64,000 nucleotides of DNA from an uncultured Muribaculaceae bacterium (GCA_910579995.1 CAJTWH010000012.1:1-64000), one strand, 5' to 3'; positions 49,591 through 58,926 are shown, counted from the first letter of the stretch. Numbers and translations are program-made. The notes: generated from the letters alone by a model not told the origin.

Positions 49591-52311
49591 ATGGAAGAAA
49601 AGAAACTCTTTTTGCTCGACGCCTACGCGCTGATCTACCGTGCCTACTATGCCCTGCTGCGCTCTCCGCGAGTGACATCGGCCGGCTTCAACACCTCGGC
49701 GATTTTCGGCTTTGTAAATACTCTCGACGACCTCCTCAAGAAGGAGAATCCCGGATATATCGCCGTGTGCTTCGATCCTGCCCACGGCCATACTTTCCGC
49801 CATGAGCAATACCCCGAATACAAGGCCGGACGCGACAAACAACCCGAAGACATCACTCTGGCCATACCATACATCAAGGATATCCTCAAGGCCTACCGAA
49901 TACCGGTGGTAGAGGTCGAGGGATATGAGGCCGACGATGTGATAGGCACACTCTCGCGACGCGCCTGCGAAGAAGGGTTCACCACATACATGATGACGCC
50001 CGACAAGGACTACGGCCAGCTCGTCACCGACTGCGTGTTCATGTACCGCCCGGCCATCAAAGGTCAGGGCTTCGAGATCCGCGGCCCCGAGCAGGTGTGC
50101 GAGCGCTATGGCATTTCCTCGCCGCGTCAGGTAATAGACCTGCTTGCACTCGAGGGCGACGCCTCCGACAATGTGCCCGGCTGCCCCGGTGTGGGAGAGA
50201 AGACGGCGGCTAAACTCATCGCCGAGTTCGGCTCGGTAGAGAATCTTCTCGACAATACCGACAAGCTCAAAGGCGCGCTGCAGAAAAAAATAGTAGACAA
50301 CGCCGGGCAGATACGCATGTCGAAAGAGCTCGTCACCATCATCACCGACGTTCCCACCGACATCACCCCCGAGTCGCTGCGCCGTCAGGAACCCGACACC
50401 AAAGCCCTTATCGCCATCTATAAGGAGCTCGAATTCAAATCTTTCATCACACGCCTCGAAGTACAGCCAGAGCCGGAGCCATCGTTCGGCGGCCTTTTCG
50501 ACCTTATCGAAGAACCTGCGCCCGCCCCGGCGCAAGCCGTTGAGATAAAGGCACTTGAGCTTAATACGCCGGCCGAGGTAAGCGACTTCCTCGAGGGCGC
50601 GCTCAAAGCCGGCACAGTAGGCATAGCCCTCAACAGTGTCGGCGCCGAAGCCATGACAGCCACGGCCTACGGCATGGCATTGGCATATTACACACCCGCA
50701 AGCGACTCGCCCCGCGCGGCATACATCGACTTCGCCGACATACCCGACTACAAGCAATATATCGCGCCGCTGACATCATCGCCGGCGGTGACGCTCTGCG
50801 GCAGCGACATCAAGCGCGACATGCTCATATTCAGGCGCTTGGGTATGCCTTTCGAGGGCGCACGCTGGTTCGATACCTCTGTGGCCCACTACCTCTGCCA
50901 GCCCGAGCAGAAACACGACCTCGCCACCTTGGCAATGACATATCTCGGCCTGCGCACCTACGACTATGAGCGCCCCGGCGACCGCACATCGGCGCCCCTC
51001 GACCCCGTCGAGGCCATGACGACAGTCGCAGCTGCCTGCCTGCGCCTCAAACCGCTGCTGCTCAAGGAAGTGGAGGAGCGCGGACAGATGTCGCTGCTCG
51101 AAAATGTAGAAATGCCACTGGTGGCAGTACTCGCCGACATGGAATGGCAGGGCGCGCGCATAGACGTGGCCGAGCTGCGGCGCTTGTCGGAGCAGCTCAC
51201 CGGACGCCTCCACAAACTCGAGGAAGAAGCCTACGAGATTGCCGGACGCAAGTTCAACGTCGGTTCGCCGTCGCAGGTTGGGCAGATTCTATTCGACGAA
51301 ATGCAAATCGACCCCAAGGCCCGCAAGACAAAAGGCGGAGCATGGTCTACAGCCGAAGATGTGCTCGAAAAGTACGCGGCCACGGTGCCTTTGGTGCAGA
51401 AGATTCTCGACATACGCGGTCTCAAGAAACTCCTCGCCACATATATCGACGCTCTTCCGAAACTTATCAACCCCGCCGACGGCAAGCTGCATACCACTTA
51501 TAATCAGACAGTCACCGCCACGGGTCGCCTCTCATCCACCAACCCCAACCTGCAGAATATACCCATCCGCAGCGCCGATGGCCGCGACATTCGCCGTGCT
51601 TTCATCGCCGACCCGGGTTGCCTGCTCCTGAGCGCCGACTACTCGCAGATAGAGCTGCGCCTTATGGCCGACCTCAGCGGAGACCCCACGATGATTGAGG
51701 CCTTCCTCTCCGACGCCGACATCCACCGCGCCACCGCCGCAAAGATCTACCACGAGAATATCGAGGACGTCACCGACACCCAGCGCCGCAATGCCAAGAC
51801 CGCCAATTTCGGCATTATCTACGGCATATCGGCTTTTGGCTTGAGCGAACGTCTCGGCATACCTCGCAGCGAGGCCAAAGAGCTCATCGAAGGCTACTTG
51901 GCCACTTATCCGCGCGTGGCACAATATATGCAGGAATCAATAGAGCGGGCACGCACCGACGGCTTCGTGAGCACAATCATGGGACGTCGCCGCTATCTGC
52001 CCGACATCACCTCGCGCAGCAACACCGTGCGCGCCTACGCCGAGCGAAACGCCATCAACGCCCCCTTGCAGGGCTCGGCAGCCGACATCATCAAGGTGGC
52101 AATGGTGCGTATCGACGCCGAGATACGCCGCCGACGCCTCAAATCGCGCATGATACTGCAAGTACACGATGAGTTGATTTTCAACGTCGTAGAGGGCGAA
52201 TTAGCTGAAATGCAGCAGCTCGTAGTCGAAGGTATGGAGAATGCCTACCATGGCCGCGTGCCGCTTACTGCTGCCGCCGGAGTTGCCGACAACTGGCTCG
52301 ACGCCCATTAA
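49591..52311 (+). CDS. polA: DNA polymerase I
   Basis: A 906-aa repair and Okazaki-fragment polymerase. Residues 1-~300 are the 5'-3' exonuclease (LLDAYALIYRAYYALL, GYEADDVIGTL, DKDYGQLV). About 330-520 is the proofreading-type domain, and the rest is the polymerase: motif A with D683 in SADYSQIELRL, motif B RRNAKTANFGIIYG, motif C with H859-D-E861. In the middle domain the DxE motif that binds metal in active 3'-5' exonucleases is replaced by IALNS (345-349), so proofreading is probably lost. The ATG at 49591 is chosen because the upstream reading passes through the repeat. Confidence 0.96.
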   Translation: MEEKKLFLLDAYALIYRAYYALLRSPRVTSAGFNTSAIFGFVNTLDDLLKKENPGYIAVCFDPAHGHTFRHEQYPEYKAGRDKQPEDITLAIPYIKDILKAYRIPVVEVEGYEADDVIGTLSRRACEEGFTTYMMTPDKDYGQLVTDCVFMYRPAIKGQGFEIRGPEQVCERYGISSPRQVIDLLALEGDASDNVPGCPGVGEKTAAKLIAEFGSVENLLDNTDKLKGALQKKIVDNAGQIRMSKELVTIITDVPTDITPESLRRQEPDTKALIAIYKELEFKSFITRLEVQPEPEPSFGGLFDLIEEPAPAPAQAVEIKALELNTPAEVSDFLEGALKAGTVGIALNSVGAEAMTATAYGMALAYYTPASDSPRAAYIDFADIPDYKQYIAPLTSSPAVTLCGSDIKRDMLIFRRLGMPFEGARWFDTSVAHYLCQPEQKHDLATLAMTYLGLRTYDYERPGDRTSAPLDPVEAMTTVAAACLRLKPLLLKEVEERGQMSLLENVEMPLVAVLADMEWQGARIDVAELRRLSEQLTGRLHKLEEEAYEIAGRKFNVGSPSQVGQILFDEMQIDPKARKTKGGAWSTAEDVLEKYAATVPLVQKILDIRGLKKLLATYIDALPKLINPADGKLHTTYNQTVTATGRLSSTNPNLQNIPIRSADGRDIRRAFIADPGCLLLSADYSQIELRLMADLSGDPTMIEAFLSDADIHRATAAKIYHENIEDVTDTQRRNAKTANFGIIYGISAFGLSERLGIPRSEAKELIEGYLATYPRVAQYMQESIERARTDGFVSTIMGRRRYLPDITSRSNTVRAYAERNAINAPLQGSAADIIKVAMVRIDAEIRRRRLKSRMILQVHDELIFNVVEGELAEMQQLVVEGMENAYHGRVPLTAAAGVADNWLDAH

Positions 52312-52328
52312 TTATAAAGTTCAATACC

Positions 52329-53495
52329 ATGAAATACAAGCACATCATAATATCACTTCTATTTGCCGTAATATCTCTGTGCGCCGCGGCCGAAGTGACG
52401 GTAGGGGCGGCACAGACCGACCGCTATCTTCCGCTACTCAAGGGCAAGCGTGTGGCGCTTTTCTCAAACCACACCGGCATGGTGGGCGACCGCCACACGG
52501 TTGACCTCATGCTCGGCGGCGGAGTGAATGTGACCACCCTCTTCTCGCCTGAACACGGCTTCCGCGGCACTGCCGACGCCGGCGAACACGTAGCCAGCGG
52601 CGTCGACGGTCCTACGGGCCTGCCGATAGCCTCGCTCTACGAGGGCAAAGGCAAGCGCATGCCGGCAAAAGAGGTGATGGACAAATTCGATGTCTTGGTG
52701 GTTGATATTCAGGATGTAGGCCTGCGCTATTACACCTACTACTGCACCATGATCGACCTCATGAACGCAGCCGCGGCCTACGGCAAGGATGTGATAGTGC
52801 TCGACCGCCCCAACCCCAACGGCATGACCGTCGACGGCCCCATACTCGACATGAAATATGCCTCGGGGGTCGGACGTCTGCCCATACCCGTCGTGCATGG
52901 CATGACCCTCGGCGAGCTCGCTCTTATGGCCAACGGCGAGGGATGGCTCAAAGACGGCGCCAAAGTGCCGCTGACGGTGATTCCATGCCTCGGCTACACA
53001 CATCAGACCCGCTACCGCCTGCCCATAGCGCCGTCGCCCAACCTGCGCGACATGACCGCAATCTACCTCTATCCGTCTACCTGCTACTTCGAGGCGACCC
53101 CCGTGAGCCTTGGCCGCGGCACCGACAAGCCGTTTAAAATCTACGGCCATCCCGCCATGAAAGGGCGCAGCTACTCCTTCACCCCACGCAGCATGCCCGG
53201 AGCAAAGACGCCTCCGCAGCAAGACAAGCTCTGCCACGGCGTAGACCTCAGCAGTATCAGCGACGACGAGGCAATCGCACAAGGCATTAACCTCGAGTAT
53301 CTTATCGACGCCTACCGCGACCTCGGCATGGGCGACAAATTTTTCCGCAACTTCTTCGAGCTCCTAATAGGCCGCGGCGACATCCGCGCCATGATAGAGC
53401 AAGGCAAGAGCGCCGCCGAAATCAAAGCCACTTGGGCCGCCGACGTAGAAAACTTCAAAAAACAACGCCGCCCCTACCTTTTATATAAGGAATAA
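52329..53495 (+). CDS. namZ: Exo-beta-N-acetylmuramidase NamZ (DUF1343)
   Basis: A 388-aa protein with a signal peptide (about 1-21, CAAA). The DUF1343 body shows VALFSNHTGMVG, a FSPEHGFRG motif, VVDIQDVGLRYYTY, VLDRPNPNG and the PSPNLRDMTAIYLYP and RGTDKPF segments. NamZ-type enzymes remove terminal MurNAc from the non-reducing end of peptidoglycan fragments, acting in the periplasm. It is followed two bases later by a sodium symporter and then a WYL regulator, which suggests a muropeptide-sugar salvage unit. Confidence 0.88.
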   Translation: MKYKHIIISLLFAVISLCAAAEVTVGAAQTDRYLPLLKGKRVALFSNHTGMVGDRHTVDLMLGGGVNVTTLFSPEHGFRGTADAGEHVASGVDGPTGLPIASLYEGKGKRMPAKEVMDKFDVLVVDIQDVGLRYYTYYCTMIDLMNAAAAYGKDVIVLDRPNPNGMTVDGPILDMKYASGVGRLPIPVVHGMTLGELALMANGEGWLKDGAKVPLTVIPCLGYTHQTRYRLPIAPSPNLRDMTAIYLYPSTCYFEATPVSLGRGTDKPFKIYGHPAMKGRSYSFTPRSMPGAKTPPQQDKLCHGVDLSSISDDEAIAQGINLEYLIDAYRDLGMGDKFFRNFFELLIGRGDIRAMIEQGKSAAEIKATWAADVENFKKQRRPYLLYKE

Positions 53496-53497
53496 TC

Positions 53498-54958
53498 ATG
53501 TCACAATCACTGATAGTCATCATCGTCATAGCGGCTTATTTCGCGCTGCTGATGACAGTGTCGTATTTTGCCGGACGCGGCAGCGACAACTCCACATTCT
53601 TCACCGGCAAGCGGCAGGCTCCGTGGGCATTGGTGGCATTCGCCATGATAGGCGCGGCCATCTCTGGCGTGACTTTCATCAGCGTGCCCGGCATGGTGGT
53701 GGGCAAAGGCTATGCCTACCTGCAGATGGTGCTCGGATTCATTGTCGGATATATGGCGATAGCTTTTGTGCTCGTGCCGGTATTCTATAAAAAGAAACTG
53801 ATATCCATCTACGGCTATCTCGAAGAGCGCTTCGGCACCAAGACCTACCGCACCGGAGCATGGTTTTTCTTCATCTCCAAAATGCTCGGGGCGGCGGTGC
53901 GCTTCTTCGTGGTATGCGCCGTGCTGCAGCTCTTGGTGTTCTCGCCGCTGCATATACCCTTTGTTTTCAATGTGATAGTCACCATTGCCCTTATATGGCT
54001 GTATACGGTGCAGGGCGGCGTGAAGACCCTGATATGGACCGACACCATCAAGAGTTTCTGCCTCATCATGTCGGTGATTCTCTGTATCTACTTCGTGGCC
54101 ACCAATATGGGGCTTAGCTTCGGCGAGCTCGGCAGCGCCATCGCCGACCACCCCACCTCGCGCATGTTTTTCTTCGACAACCCCAAGGAGGGCACTTATT
54201 TCTGGAAACAATTCCTCGCCGGCGTATTCATGGCCATCGCCACCAACGGCCTCGACCAAGACATGATGCAGCGCAACCTCGCCTGCCGCGACAGCCGTCA
54301 GAGCCAGAAAAACATGATTGTGAGCGGCATAACGCAATTTTTTGTCATAGCTCTCTTCCTCTTGCTCGGTACGGTGCTCGTGATGTTCCTGTCCCATAAA
54401 GGCATAGCCATTCCCGAAAAGACCGACGAACTCTTCGGCATGGTGGCGCAGCACCCCGACGTGCCTGTGATAGTGCTCATTCTCTTCGTGTTAGGCCTCA
54501 TCTCTGCCGCCTACTCAGCTGCAGGCTCCGCCCTGACCTCACTCACGACCTCTTATACCGTCGATATCCTCGGCGCGCACCGCAGCGCCGACGACCGCCG
54601 CCTCACCCGCACACGCAAGGCCGTGCATTTAGGCATGTCGGTGCTGATGGGCTTGGTAATCATCGCATTCTATTATCTGAGCGACCAAGACGCCATATCA
54701 GCCGTATATACCTTGGCCTCATACACTTACGGCCCCATCCTCGGCCTCTTTGTCTACGGCCTCTTCTGGAGCAAACCGGTGCGCGACCGCCTCGTGCCGG
54801 CCGTATGCGTTGCTGCGCCGGCTCTGTCGTGGTGCCTGCAGTGGGCGCTGAAAGAGCTCTTCGGCTACGAGACGAGCTTCGAACTCTTGATTATCAACGC
54901 CTTGATTACCGTAGCCGGGCTGCGTCTGCTTTCTGTCGGCGTAAAAAAATCCAACTGA
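53498..54958 (+). CDS. Sodium:solute symporter (SSS family)
   Basis: A 486-aa inner-membrane transporter with about 13 hydrophobic segments. The SSS signature region (GRGSDNSTFFTGKRQAPW, then GAAISGVTFISVPGMV) and the SAAYSAAGSALTSL sodium-site helix are visible. It lies two bases after namZ, so its substrate is likely a product of NamZ such as MurNAc or a disaccharide; similar pairs are known in Tannerella. Its stop overlaps the start of the WYL regulator (TGATG). Confidence 0.85.
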   Translation: MSQSLIVIIVIAAYFALLMTVSYFAGRGSDNSTFFTGKRQAPWALVAFAMIGAAISGVTFISVPGMVVGKGYAYLQMVLGFIVGYMAIAFVLVPVFYKKKLISIYGYLEERFGTKTYRTGAWFFFISKMLGAAVRFFVVCAVLQLLVFSPLHIPFVFNVIVTIALIWLYTVQGGVKTLIWTDTIKSFCLIMSVILCIYFVATNMGLSFGELGSAIADHPTSRMFFFDNPKEGTYFWKQFLAGVFMAIATNGLDQDMMQRNLACRDSRQSQKNMIVSGITQFFVIALFLLLGTVLVMFLSHKGIAIPEKTDELFGMVAQHPDVPVIVLILFVLGLISAAYSAAGSALTSLTTSYTVDILGAHRSADDRRLTRTRKAVHLGMSVLMGLVIIAFYYLSDQDAISAVYTLASYTYGPILGLFVYGLFWSKPVRDRLVPAVCVAAPALSWCLQWALKELFGYETSFELLIINALITVAGLRLLSVGVKKSN

Positions 54959-55845
54959 TGGCACACGACCTCTTCAACCGCTATCTCTGGCTCGTAGACA
55001 CCATACGCCGCTACGGACGCATTACCCGCGCCGACATCGACGAGCTGTGGCGCCGCTCGCAGTTCTCGAAGGGCGATCCTCTGCCGCGCCGCACTTTCTG
55101 CAACTACCGCGAGGCGGCGCAGGAGCTATTCAAAATCGACATCAAGTGCGACCCCGTCACTTTCGAGTATTATATCGACGAAGACGGTGGCGAGGCCGTA
55201 ACCGAATGGCTGCTCAACGCCGCCGCCACTCACGAGGTCATAAGCCAGTCGCGCGATATGGCCGACCGTATTTTTGTGGAGGATGTGCCATCGGCCCGCG
55301 AGTTTCTCGCTCCGGTGATCGACGCCCTGCGCAACCACCGCAGAGTGCAGTTTACCTACCTGCCCTTCTACCGCACCGTGCCTACCACCGGCATTGTGCT
55401 TGAGCCATATTTCGTGAAGCTCTTCCGCCAGCGCTGGTATGTGGTGGGGCGGCATGTAGAGCAGAAGCGTATCAAAACCTACGCTCTCGACCGTATCACC
55501 GGTCTGCGCCTCCTGCCCGAGACCTTCCGCCCCGACCCCTCGTTCGACGCCGCCCAATACATCGCCAACTCTTTCGGCATTGTAGTGAGCGCAACTCCTG
55601 TGCGCAACGTAGCGCTCAAGGTCGACGCCCGGCTTGCCAAATACTTCCGCGCGCTCCCACTCCATTCTTCACAGGAAGAATTTATCCACGATGAATACTC
55701 GATCTTCCACTACCGTCTGCGCGTGAGCCTCGACCTTGTGGAAGAGATACTCAAATACGGCGCCCGCATAGAGGTGCTCTCCCCTCCCGAGCTCCGCACT
55801 ATGGTAGCCGACGAGCTCGCCCGCGCCGCAGCCCTATATCAGTGA
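54958..55845 (+). CDS. WYL-domain transcriptional regulator
   Basis: A 295-aa protein. An N-terminal winged helix-turn-helix (about 1-65, ITRADIDELWRRS) is followed by the WYL domain (about 130-200; FVKLFRQRWYVVGRH and TYALDRITGL). WYL proteins sense nucleic-acid or nucleotide ligands and regulate repair, defence or carbohydrate genes. Translational coupling to the symporter suggests it regulates the namZ unit, although WYL regulators in Bacteroidetes also occur with defence genes. Confidence 0.82.
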   Translation: MAHDLFNRYLWLVDTIRRYGRITRADIDELWRRSQFSKGDPLPRRTFCNYREAAQELFKIDIKCDPVTFEYYIDEDGGEAVTEWLLNAAATHEVISQSRDMADRIFVEDVPSAREFLAPVIDALRNHRRVQFTYLPFYRTVPTTGIVLEPYFVKLFRQRWYVVGRHVEQKRIKTYALDRITGLRLLPETFRPDPSFDAAQYIANSFGIVVSATPVRNVALKVDARLAKYFRALPLHSSQEEFIHDEYSIFHYRLRVSLDLVEEILKYGARIEVLSPPELRTMVADELARAAALYQ

Positions 55846-55846
55846 T

Positions 55847-55950
55847 GGTTGGTGGGCGGTGGTGAGTGAGCTGCGGGTTAGCGCTGCTTGGTCGGTTTCG
55901 TTACCGGCGCGAGTGCAACTCGCGTTTATTCTGCCCACAACCCACCAACC
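55847..55950. repeat. Dispersed intergenic element, long subtype, copy D
   Basis: Outer inverted arms GGTTGGTGGG (55847-55856) and CCCACCAACC (55941-55950). An inner perfect stem CGCGAGT/ACTCGCG has a 3-base loop. About 30 bases from TTTCGTTAC to the end of the inner stem match copy C with few differences. It begins one base after the WYL stop. Confidence 0.7.
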
Positions 55951-55978
55951 ACTCACCCAATATACCGATATTTTTTTG

Positions 55979-55986
55979 TAATTTTG
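55979..55986 (+). promoter_or_regulatory. Promoter -7 box of the LOG-family gene
   Basis: TAATTTTG followed by C, four bases before the ATG at 55991; the -33 element is not clear. A nearly leaderless mRNA is expected. Confidence 0.5.
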
Positions 55987-55990
55987 CAGG

Positions 55991-56584
55991 ATGAAAGCGA
56001 ATAACGAAACAGACGAGGTTTGCGTGACGGTCTATTGCGGATCGTCGGCTCATCTTGCCCCCATATATCTTGAAAGCGCCGCCTTGCTGGGCCGCATGCT
56101 CGCCGAGCGCGGTGCCACATTGGTGTCAGGTGCCGGCCGCAGCGGCCTTATGGCTGCCGTGGCCGACGGAGCTATCGCCGCCGGAGGACGCACCATCGGC
56201 GTCATACCCCAATTTATGGTTGACCGCGGCTGGAACCACACCGGCATGGCCGAACTCGAAATCGTGCCCGACATGCACACCCGCAAGAAACGCATGGCAG
56301 AGCTTGCCCACGGCTGCATAGCCCTTCCCGGCGGTGTGGGCACATTTGAAGAACTGATGGAGATCATCACATGGCGCCAGCTCGGCCTCTACCACGGCAA
56401 CATCGTCATTCTCAACCTCAACAACTACTACGCACCTCTGCTGTCGATGTTTGAGCAAGGCATACAGGAAGGCTTCATGCCTGCCGACCACTACCGTCTA
56501 TTCAAGGTAGCCTCGTCGGTAGAAGAGGCCGTAGACTACGCCCTTGCCTCAGACACCGACGTAAAGGTATCTAATAAATTCTGA
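55991..56584 (+). CDS. LOG-family phosphoribohydrolase (TIGR00730)
   Basis: A 197-aa Rossmann-like protein. VYCGSSAHLAPIY, a GAGRSGLM turn and PGGVGTFEELME carry the conserved glycines and the active-site Arg/Glu of the cytokinin-riboside-monophosphate phosphoribohydrolase (LOG) family. In bacteria these cleave nucleotide 5'-monophosphates, possibly as housecleaning enzymes. Its stop is two bases before the DUF4271 gene, so it likely leads the heme/rnpA operon. Confidence 0.9.
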   Translation: MKANNETDEVCVTVYCGSSAHLAPIYLESAALLGRMLAERGATLVSGAGRSGLMAAVADGAIAAGGRTIGVIPQFMVDRGWNHTGMAELEIVPDMHTRKKRMAELAHGCIALPGGVGTFEELMEIITWRQLGLYHGNIVILNLNNYYAPLLSMFEQGIQEGFMPADHYRLFKVASSVEEAVDYALASDTDVKVSNKF

Positions 56585-56585
56585 C

Positions 56586-57512
56586 ATGCCGGCCGACAGC
56601 CTTATCCACCAACCCGTAATCCCGCCTGTAGAGCCGGTATCCTTCGAGCCGCCGCACGATGCAAGCCAGATGTATAGCCAAGGTATCAGCACCGTGCTTG
56701 TCGACAGCATAGCCCGTGATACCATCTCCGGCCGCATACCCCATTTCATCCCCGTTGCCGAGGCCGACAGCCTGCGCTCCGAAGCTTTCGTCGACAGCCT
56801 CGATGAAGCCCGCATACCTGAGATTCCCTCGGGCGTGAGCGAAGGAATAGCCCCGATAGGCATGCCGGCCACCTACGTAAACTCCACCCCCTTGGCAGCC
56901 CTGCTGATGACGACTCTTGTGCTCGCCGCCCTCAACTCGGGCTCTCTGCTGCGAGCTCTCAAAGCCTACCGTGCCGAGCTGTGGAGCGTCCGCAGGCGAC
57001 ACAACGTCTTCGACGACGAGCACCGTGTGCCCGGCTACATAGCCGGCGTGCTGGCATTGATATTCGTGGTATTCGGCGGCGTGGTGCTCTATAACCTCCA
57101 CGGCGTGCCGGCTGTGCCTACATTCGCAGGCGCCGCAGCCTCTATGGGCTTGTTGGGCGTATACTACATCTTCCAGCGCTGTGCCTACTGGCTCTTGGGC
57201 TACACATTCACTACGCCCGAAGGACGCCGGCGCTGGCTCGGAGGTTTCGCCGCCACCCAAGCCTATACAGGGCTTGCACTGGTGATTCCGGCCATGCTGC
57301 TCATATTCGAGCCCTCATGGCACTCTACACTTATAATTATCTCATTAACAATATATTTTGCTGCAAGGCTACTGTTTATAGCAAAAGGTTTTAGAATTTT
57401 TTACCAAAATTTTTGGTCTTTGCTTTATTTTATTTTGTACCTTTGCACTTTAGAAATTTTGCCGATGCTTCTGATTTACTATCTGTCAGGCCTTCTGACA
57501 GCAGTCTTATAA
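56586..57512 (+). CDS. DUF4271 membrane protein
   Basis: A 308-aa protein. The N-terminal ~95 residues are acidic and Pro/Ser-rich and probably cytoplasmic or periplasmic, followed by six or more hydrophobic helices (about 100-115, 150-172, 180-200, 218-240, 245-262, 275-305). This is the family that precedes uroporphyrinogen-III synthase in Bacteroidetes, so a role in heme or envelope metabolism is suspected but not known. The last ~45 codons are strikingly AT-rich and contain a promoter-like box for hemD. Confidence 0.8.
   Translation: MPADSLIHQPVIPPVEPVSFEPPHDASQMYSQGISTVLVDSIARDTISGRIPHFIPVAEADSLRSEAFVDSLDEARIPEIPSGVSEGIAPIGMPATYVNSTPLAALLMTTLVLAALNSGSLLRALKAYRAELWSVRRRHNVFDDEHRVPGYIAGVLALIFVVFGGVVLYNLHGVPAVPTFAGAAASMGLLGVYYIFQRCAYWLLGYTFTTPEGRRRWLGGFAATQAYTGLALVIPAMLLIFEPSWHSTLIIISLTIYFAARLLFIAKGFRIFYQNFWSLLYFILYLCTLEILPMLLIYYLSGLLTAVL
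57412..57445 (+). promoter_or_regulatory. Possible internal promoter for hemD
   Basis: TTTG at 57412-57415, a 22-base spacer, and TACCTTTG at 57438-57445, inside the AT-rich 3' coding end of the DUF4271 gene and 114 bases before the hemD start. Confidence 0.4.
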
Positions 57513-57558
57513 GAGCACCGGCCATTGTAGCAGCAACCACTTTATAGTACACTCGAGA

Positions 57559-58308
57559 GTGAAAATCAAGAAGATACTTGTATCCCAGCCTAAGCCGACG
57601 ACCGACAAGTCGCCGTACTTCGACATTGCTCAGAAGCACGATGTAGAGCTGGTATTTCGTCCTTTCATCAAGGTCGAAGGGCTTTCTGCAAAAGAATTTC
57701 GTCAGCAGAAAGTCAATATTCCCGATTTTACGGCCATTGTATTCACTGCCCGCACGGCAGTCGACCATTTCTTCCGTCTTTGCGAGGAAATGCGAATCTC
57801 CATACCGATGACCCTGAAATATTTCTGCACCAGTGAAACCATCGCCAACTATCTGCAGAAATACATCGTATACCGCAAGCGTAAAATCTTTGCCTCTCCC
57901 ACAGGCAAACTCGCCGACCTCTTGCCGGCAATGCAGAAACACAAGACAGAGAACTTCCTCATCGTAGTGAGCGATGTCAACAACGGCTCTGAGAGCGCCC
58001 TGCTCGCGGCCAACAAGCTCAATGTGTCGCAGGCGGCGATGTACCGCACCGTGAGCAACGACTTCGGTCCCGACGAGGCTTTCGACTACGACATGCTCGT
58101 GTTCTTCAGCCCCCAAGGCATTGAGTCTCTGCTCAAAAACTTCCCCGACTTCGAGCAAGGCGACATACGTATCGCCGCCTTCGGCCCGGCCACGGTAAAA
58201 GCCGTGCAAGACGCCGGCCTGCGCCTCGACATCGAAGCCCCCTCGCCCAAGGCTCCCTCGATGACTTCGGCCATCGACCTCTATCTGAGCGAACAGCAAG
58301 AAGAGTGA
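57559..58308 (+). CDS. hemD: Uroporphyrinogen-III synthase
   Basis: HemD closes hydroxymethylbilane to uroporphyrinogen III in tetrapyrrole synthesis. The 249-aa protein shows the two-lobed pattern of the family: ILVSQPKPT at the start, IVFTARTAVDHFF, the Tyr-bearing MYRTVSNDF linker region and MLVFFSPQGIESLL near the C-terminus. Homology across the family is low, so the call also rests on its place between DUF4271 and rnpA. The start codon is GTG and the TGA overlaps the next start. Confidence 0.87.
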   Translation: MKIKKILVSQPKPTTDKSPYFDIAQKHDVELVFRPFIKVEGLSAKEFRQQKVNIPDFTAIVFTARTAVDHFFRLCEEMRISIPMTLKYFCTSETIANYLQKYIVYRKRKIFASPTGKLADLLPAMQKHKTENFLIVVSDVNNGSESALLAANKLNVSQAAMYRTVSNDFGPDEAFDYDMLVFFSPQGIESLLKNFPDFEQGDIRIAAFGPATVKAVQDAGLRLDIEAPSPKAPSMTSAIDLYLSEQQEE

Positions 58309-58709
58309 AGCAATACGGCCTCTACAAGAAACAGAAACTTTGCTCCGCCACTGCCATCGACATGCTCTTCGGCAGTGGTGGCGCTGAGTTTTCGCGCCTT
58401 GCCTACCCGCTCAGGGCTGTGGCCCGGCGCAACGATGGCCGACGCTCCGACTCCCCGGTCGCTTTTCTTATAAGCGTGCCTAAAAAACGCCTCCACCATG
58501 CCGTTGACCGCGTGAAAATGCGCCGCCGCATACGCGAGGCATTCCGACTCAACCATCAGCGCTTCACATTGCCCGAGGGCTGCCGCGTTGACCTTGCATT
58601 CATATATGTGGGCAACAAACTCATGCACTACCAAGCCACCGAGCGCGCGATGTGCCGTATACTCGAGGCTCTGCAGCAACACTATGCACCTGATAGCCAA
58701 GAGTCTTAG
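58305..58709 (+). CDS. rnpA: Ribonuclease P protein component
   Basis: The small basic protein subunit (134 aa) of RNase P, which matures tRNA 5' ends. The family motif is RVKMRRRIREAFRLN at about 70-84 (usually RNRxKRxxRE), preceded by SVPKKRLHHAVDR. The start is GTG, overlapping the hemD stop as GTGA, so it depends on hemD translation. In many bacteria rnpA lies beside rpmH; here it is in a heme operon, the usual Bacteroidetes arrangement. It overlaps yidD by 26 bases. Confidence 0.93.
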   Translation: MKQYGLYKKQKLCSATAIDMLFGSGGAEFSRLAYPLRAVARRNDGRRSDSPVAFLISVPKKRLHHAVDRVKMRRRIREAFRLNHQRFTLPEGCRVDLAFIYVGNKLMHYQATERAMCRILEALQQHYAPDSQES

Positions 58710-58926
58710 GGCGGCTGCGGTGTGGCTGCTCTGCCTGCCCATAGTATTCTACCGCTCATGTATCTCCCCTTTCACGCCGCCGAGCTGCCGCTTCACCCCC
58801 ACATGCAGCCAATATGCCCTTGAGGCATTGCGCAAGCACGGGCCGATAAAAGGTATGTGGCTGGCGATAAAACGTATATGCCGCTGTCACCCATGGGGAG
58901 GCTGCGGATATGACCCCGTGCCGTGA
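58684..58926 (+). CDS. yidD: Membrane protein insertion efficiency factor YidD
   Basis: A tiny (80 aa) peripheral protein that helps YidC insert membrane proteins. The core CRFTPTCSQYALEALRKHG and the CHPWGGCGYDPVP end are diagnostic, with all three conserved cysteine regions present. The ATG at 58684 gives the standard N-terminus with its hydrophobic segment; it lies inside the 3' end of rnpA. The stop overlaps the next start (GTGA). Confidence 0.93.
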   Translation: MHLIAKSLRAAAVWLLCLPIVFYRSCISPFTPPSCRFTPTCSQYALEALRKHGPIKGMWLAIKRICRCHPWGGCGYDPVP

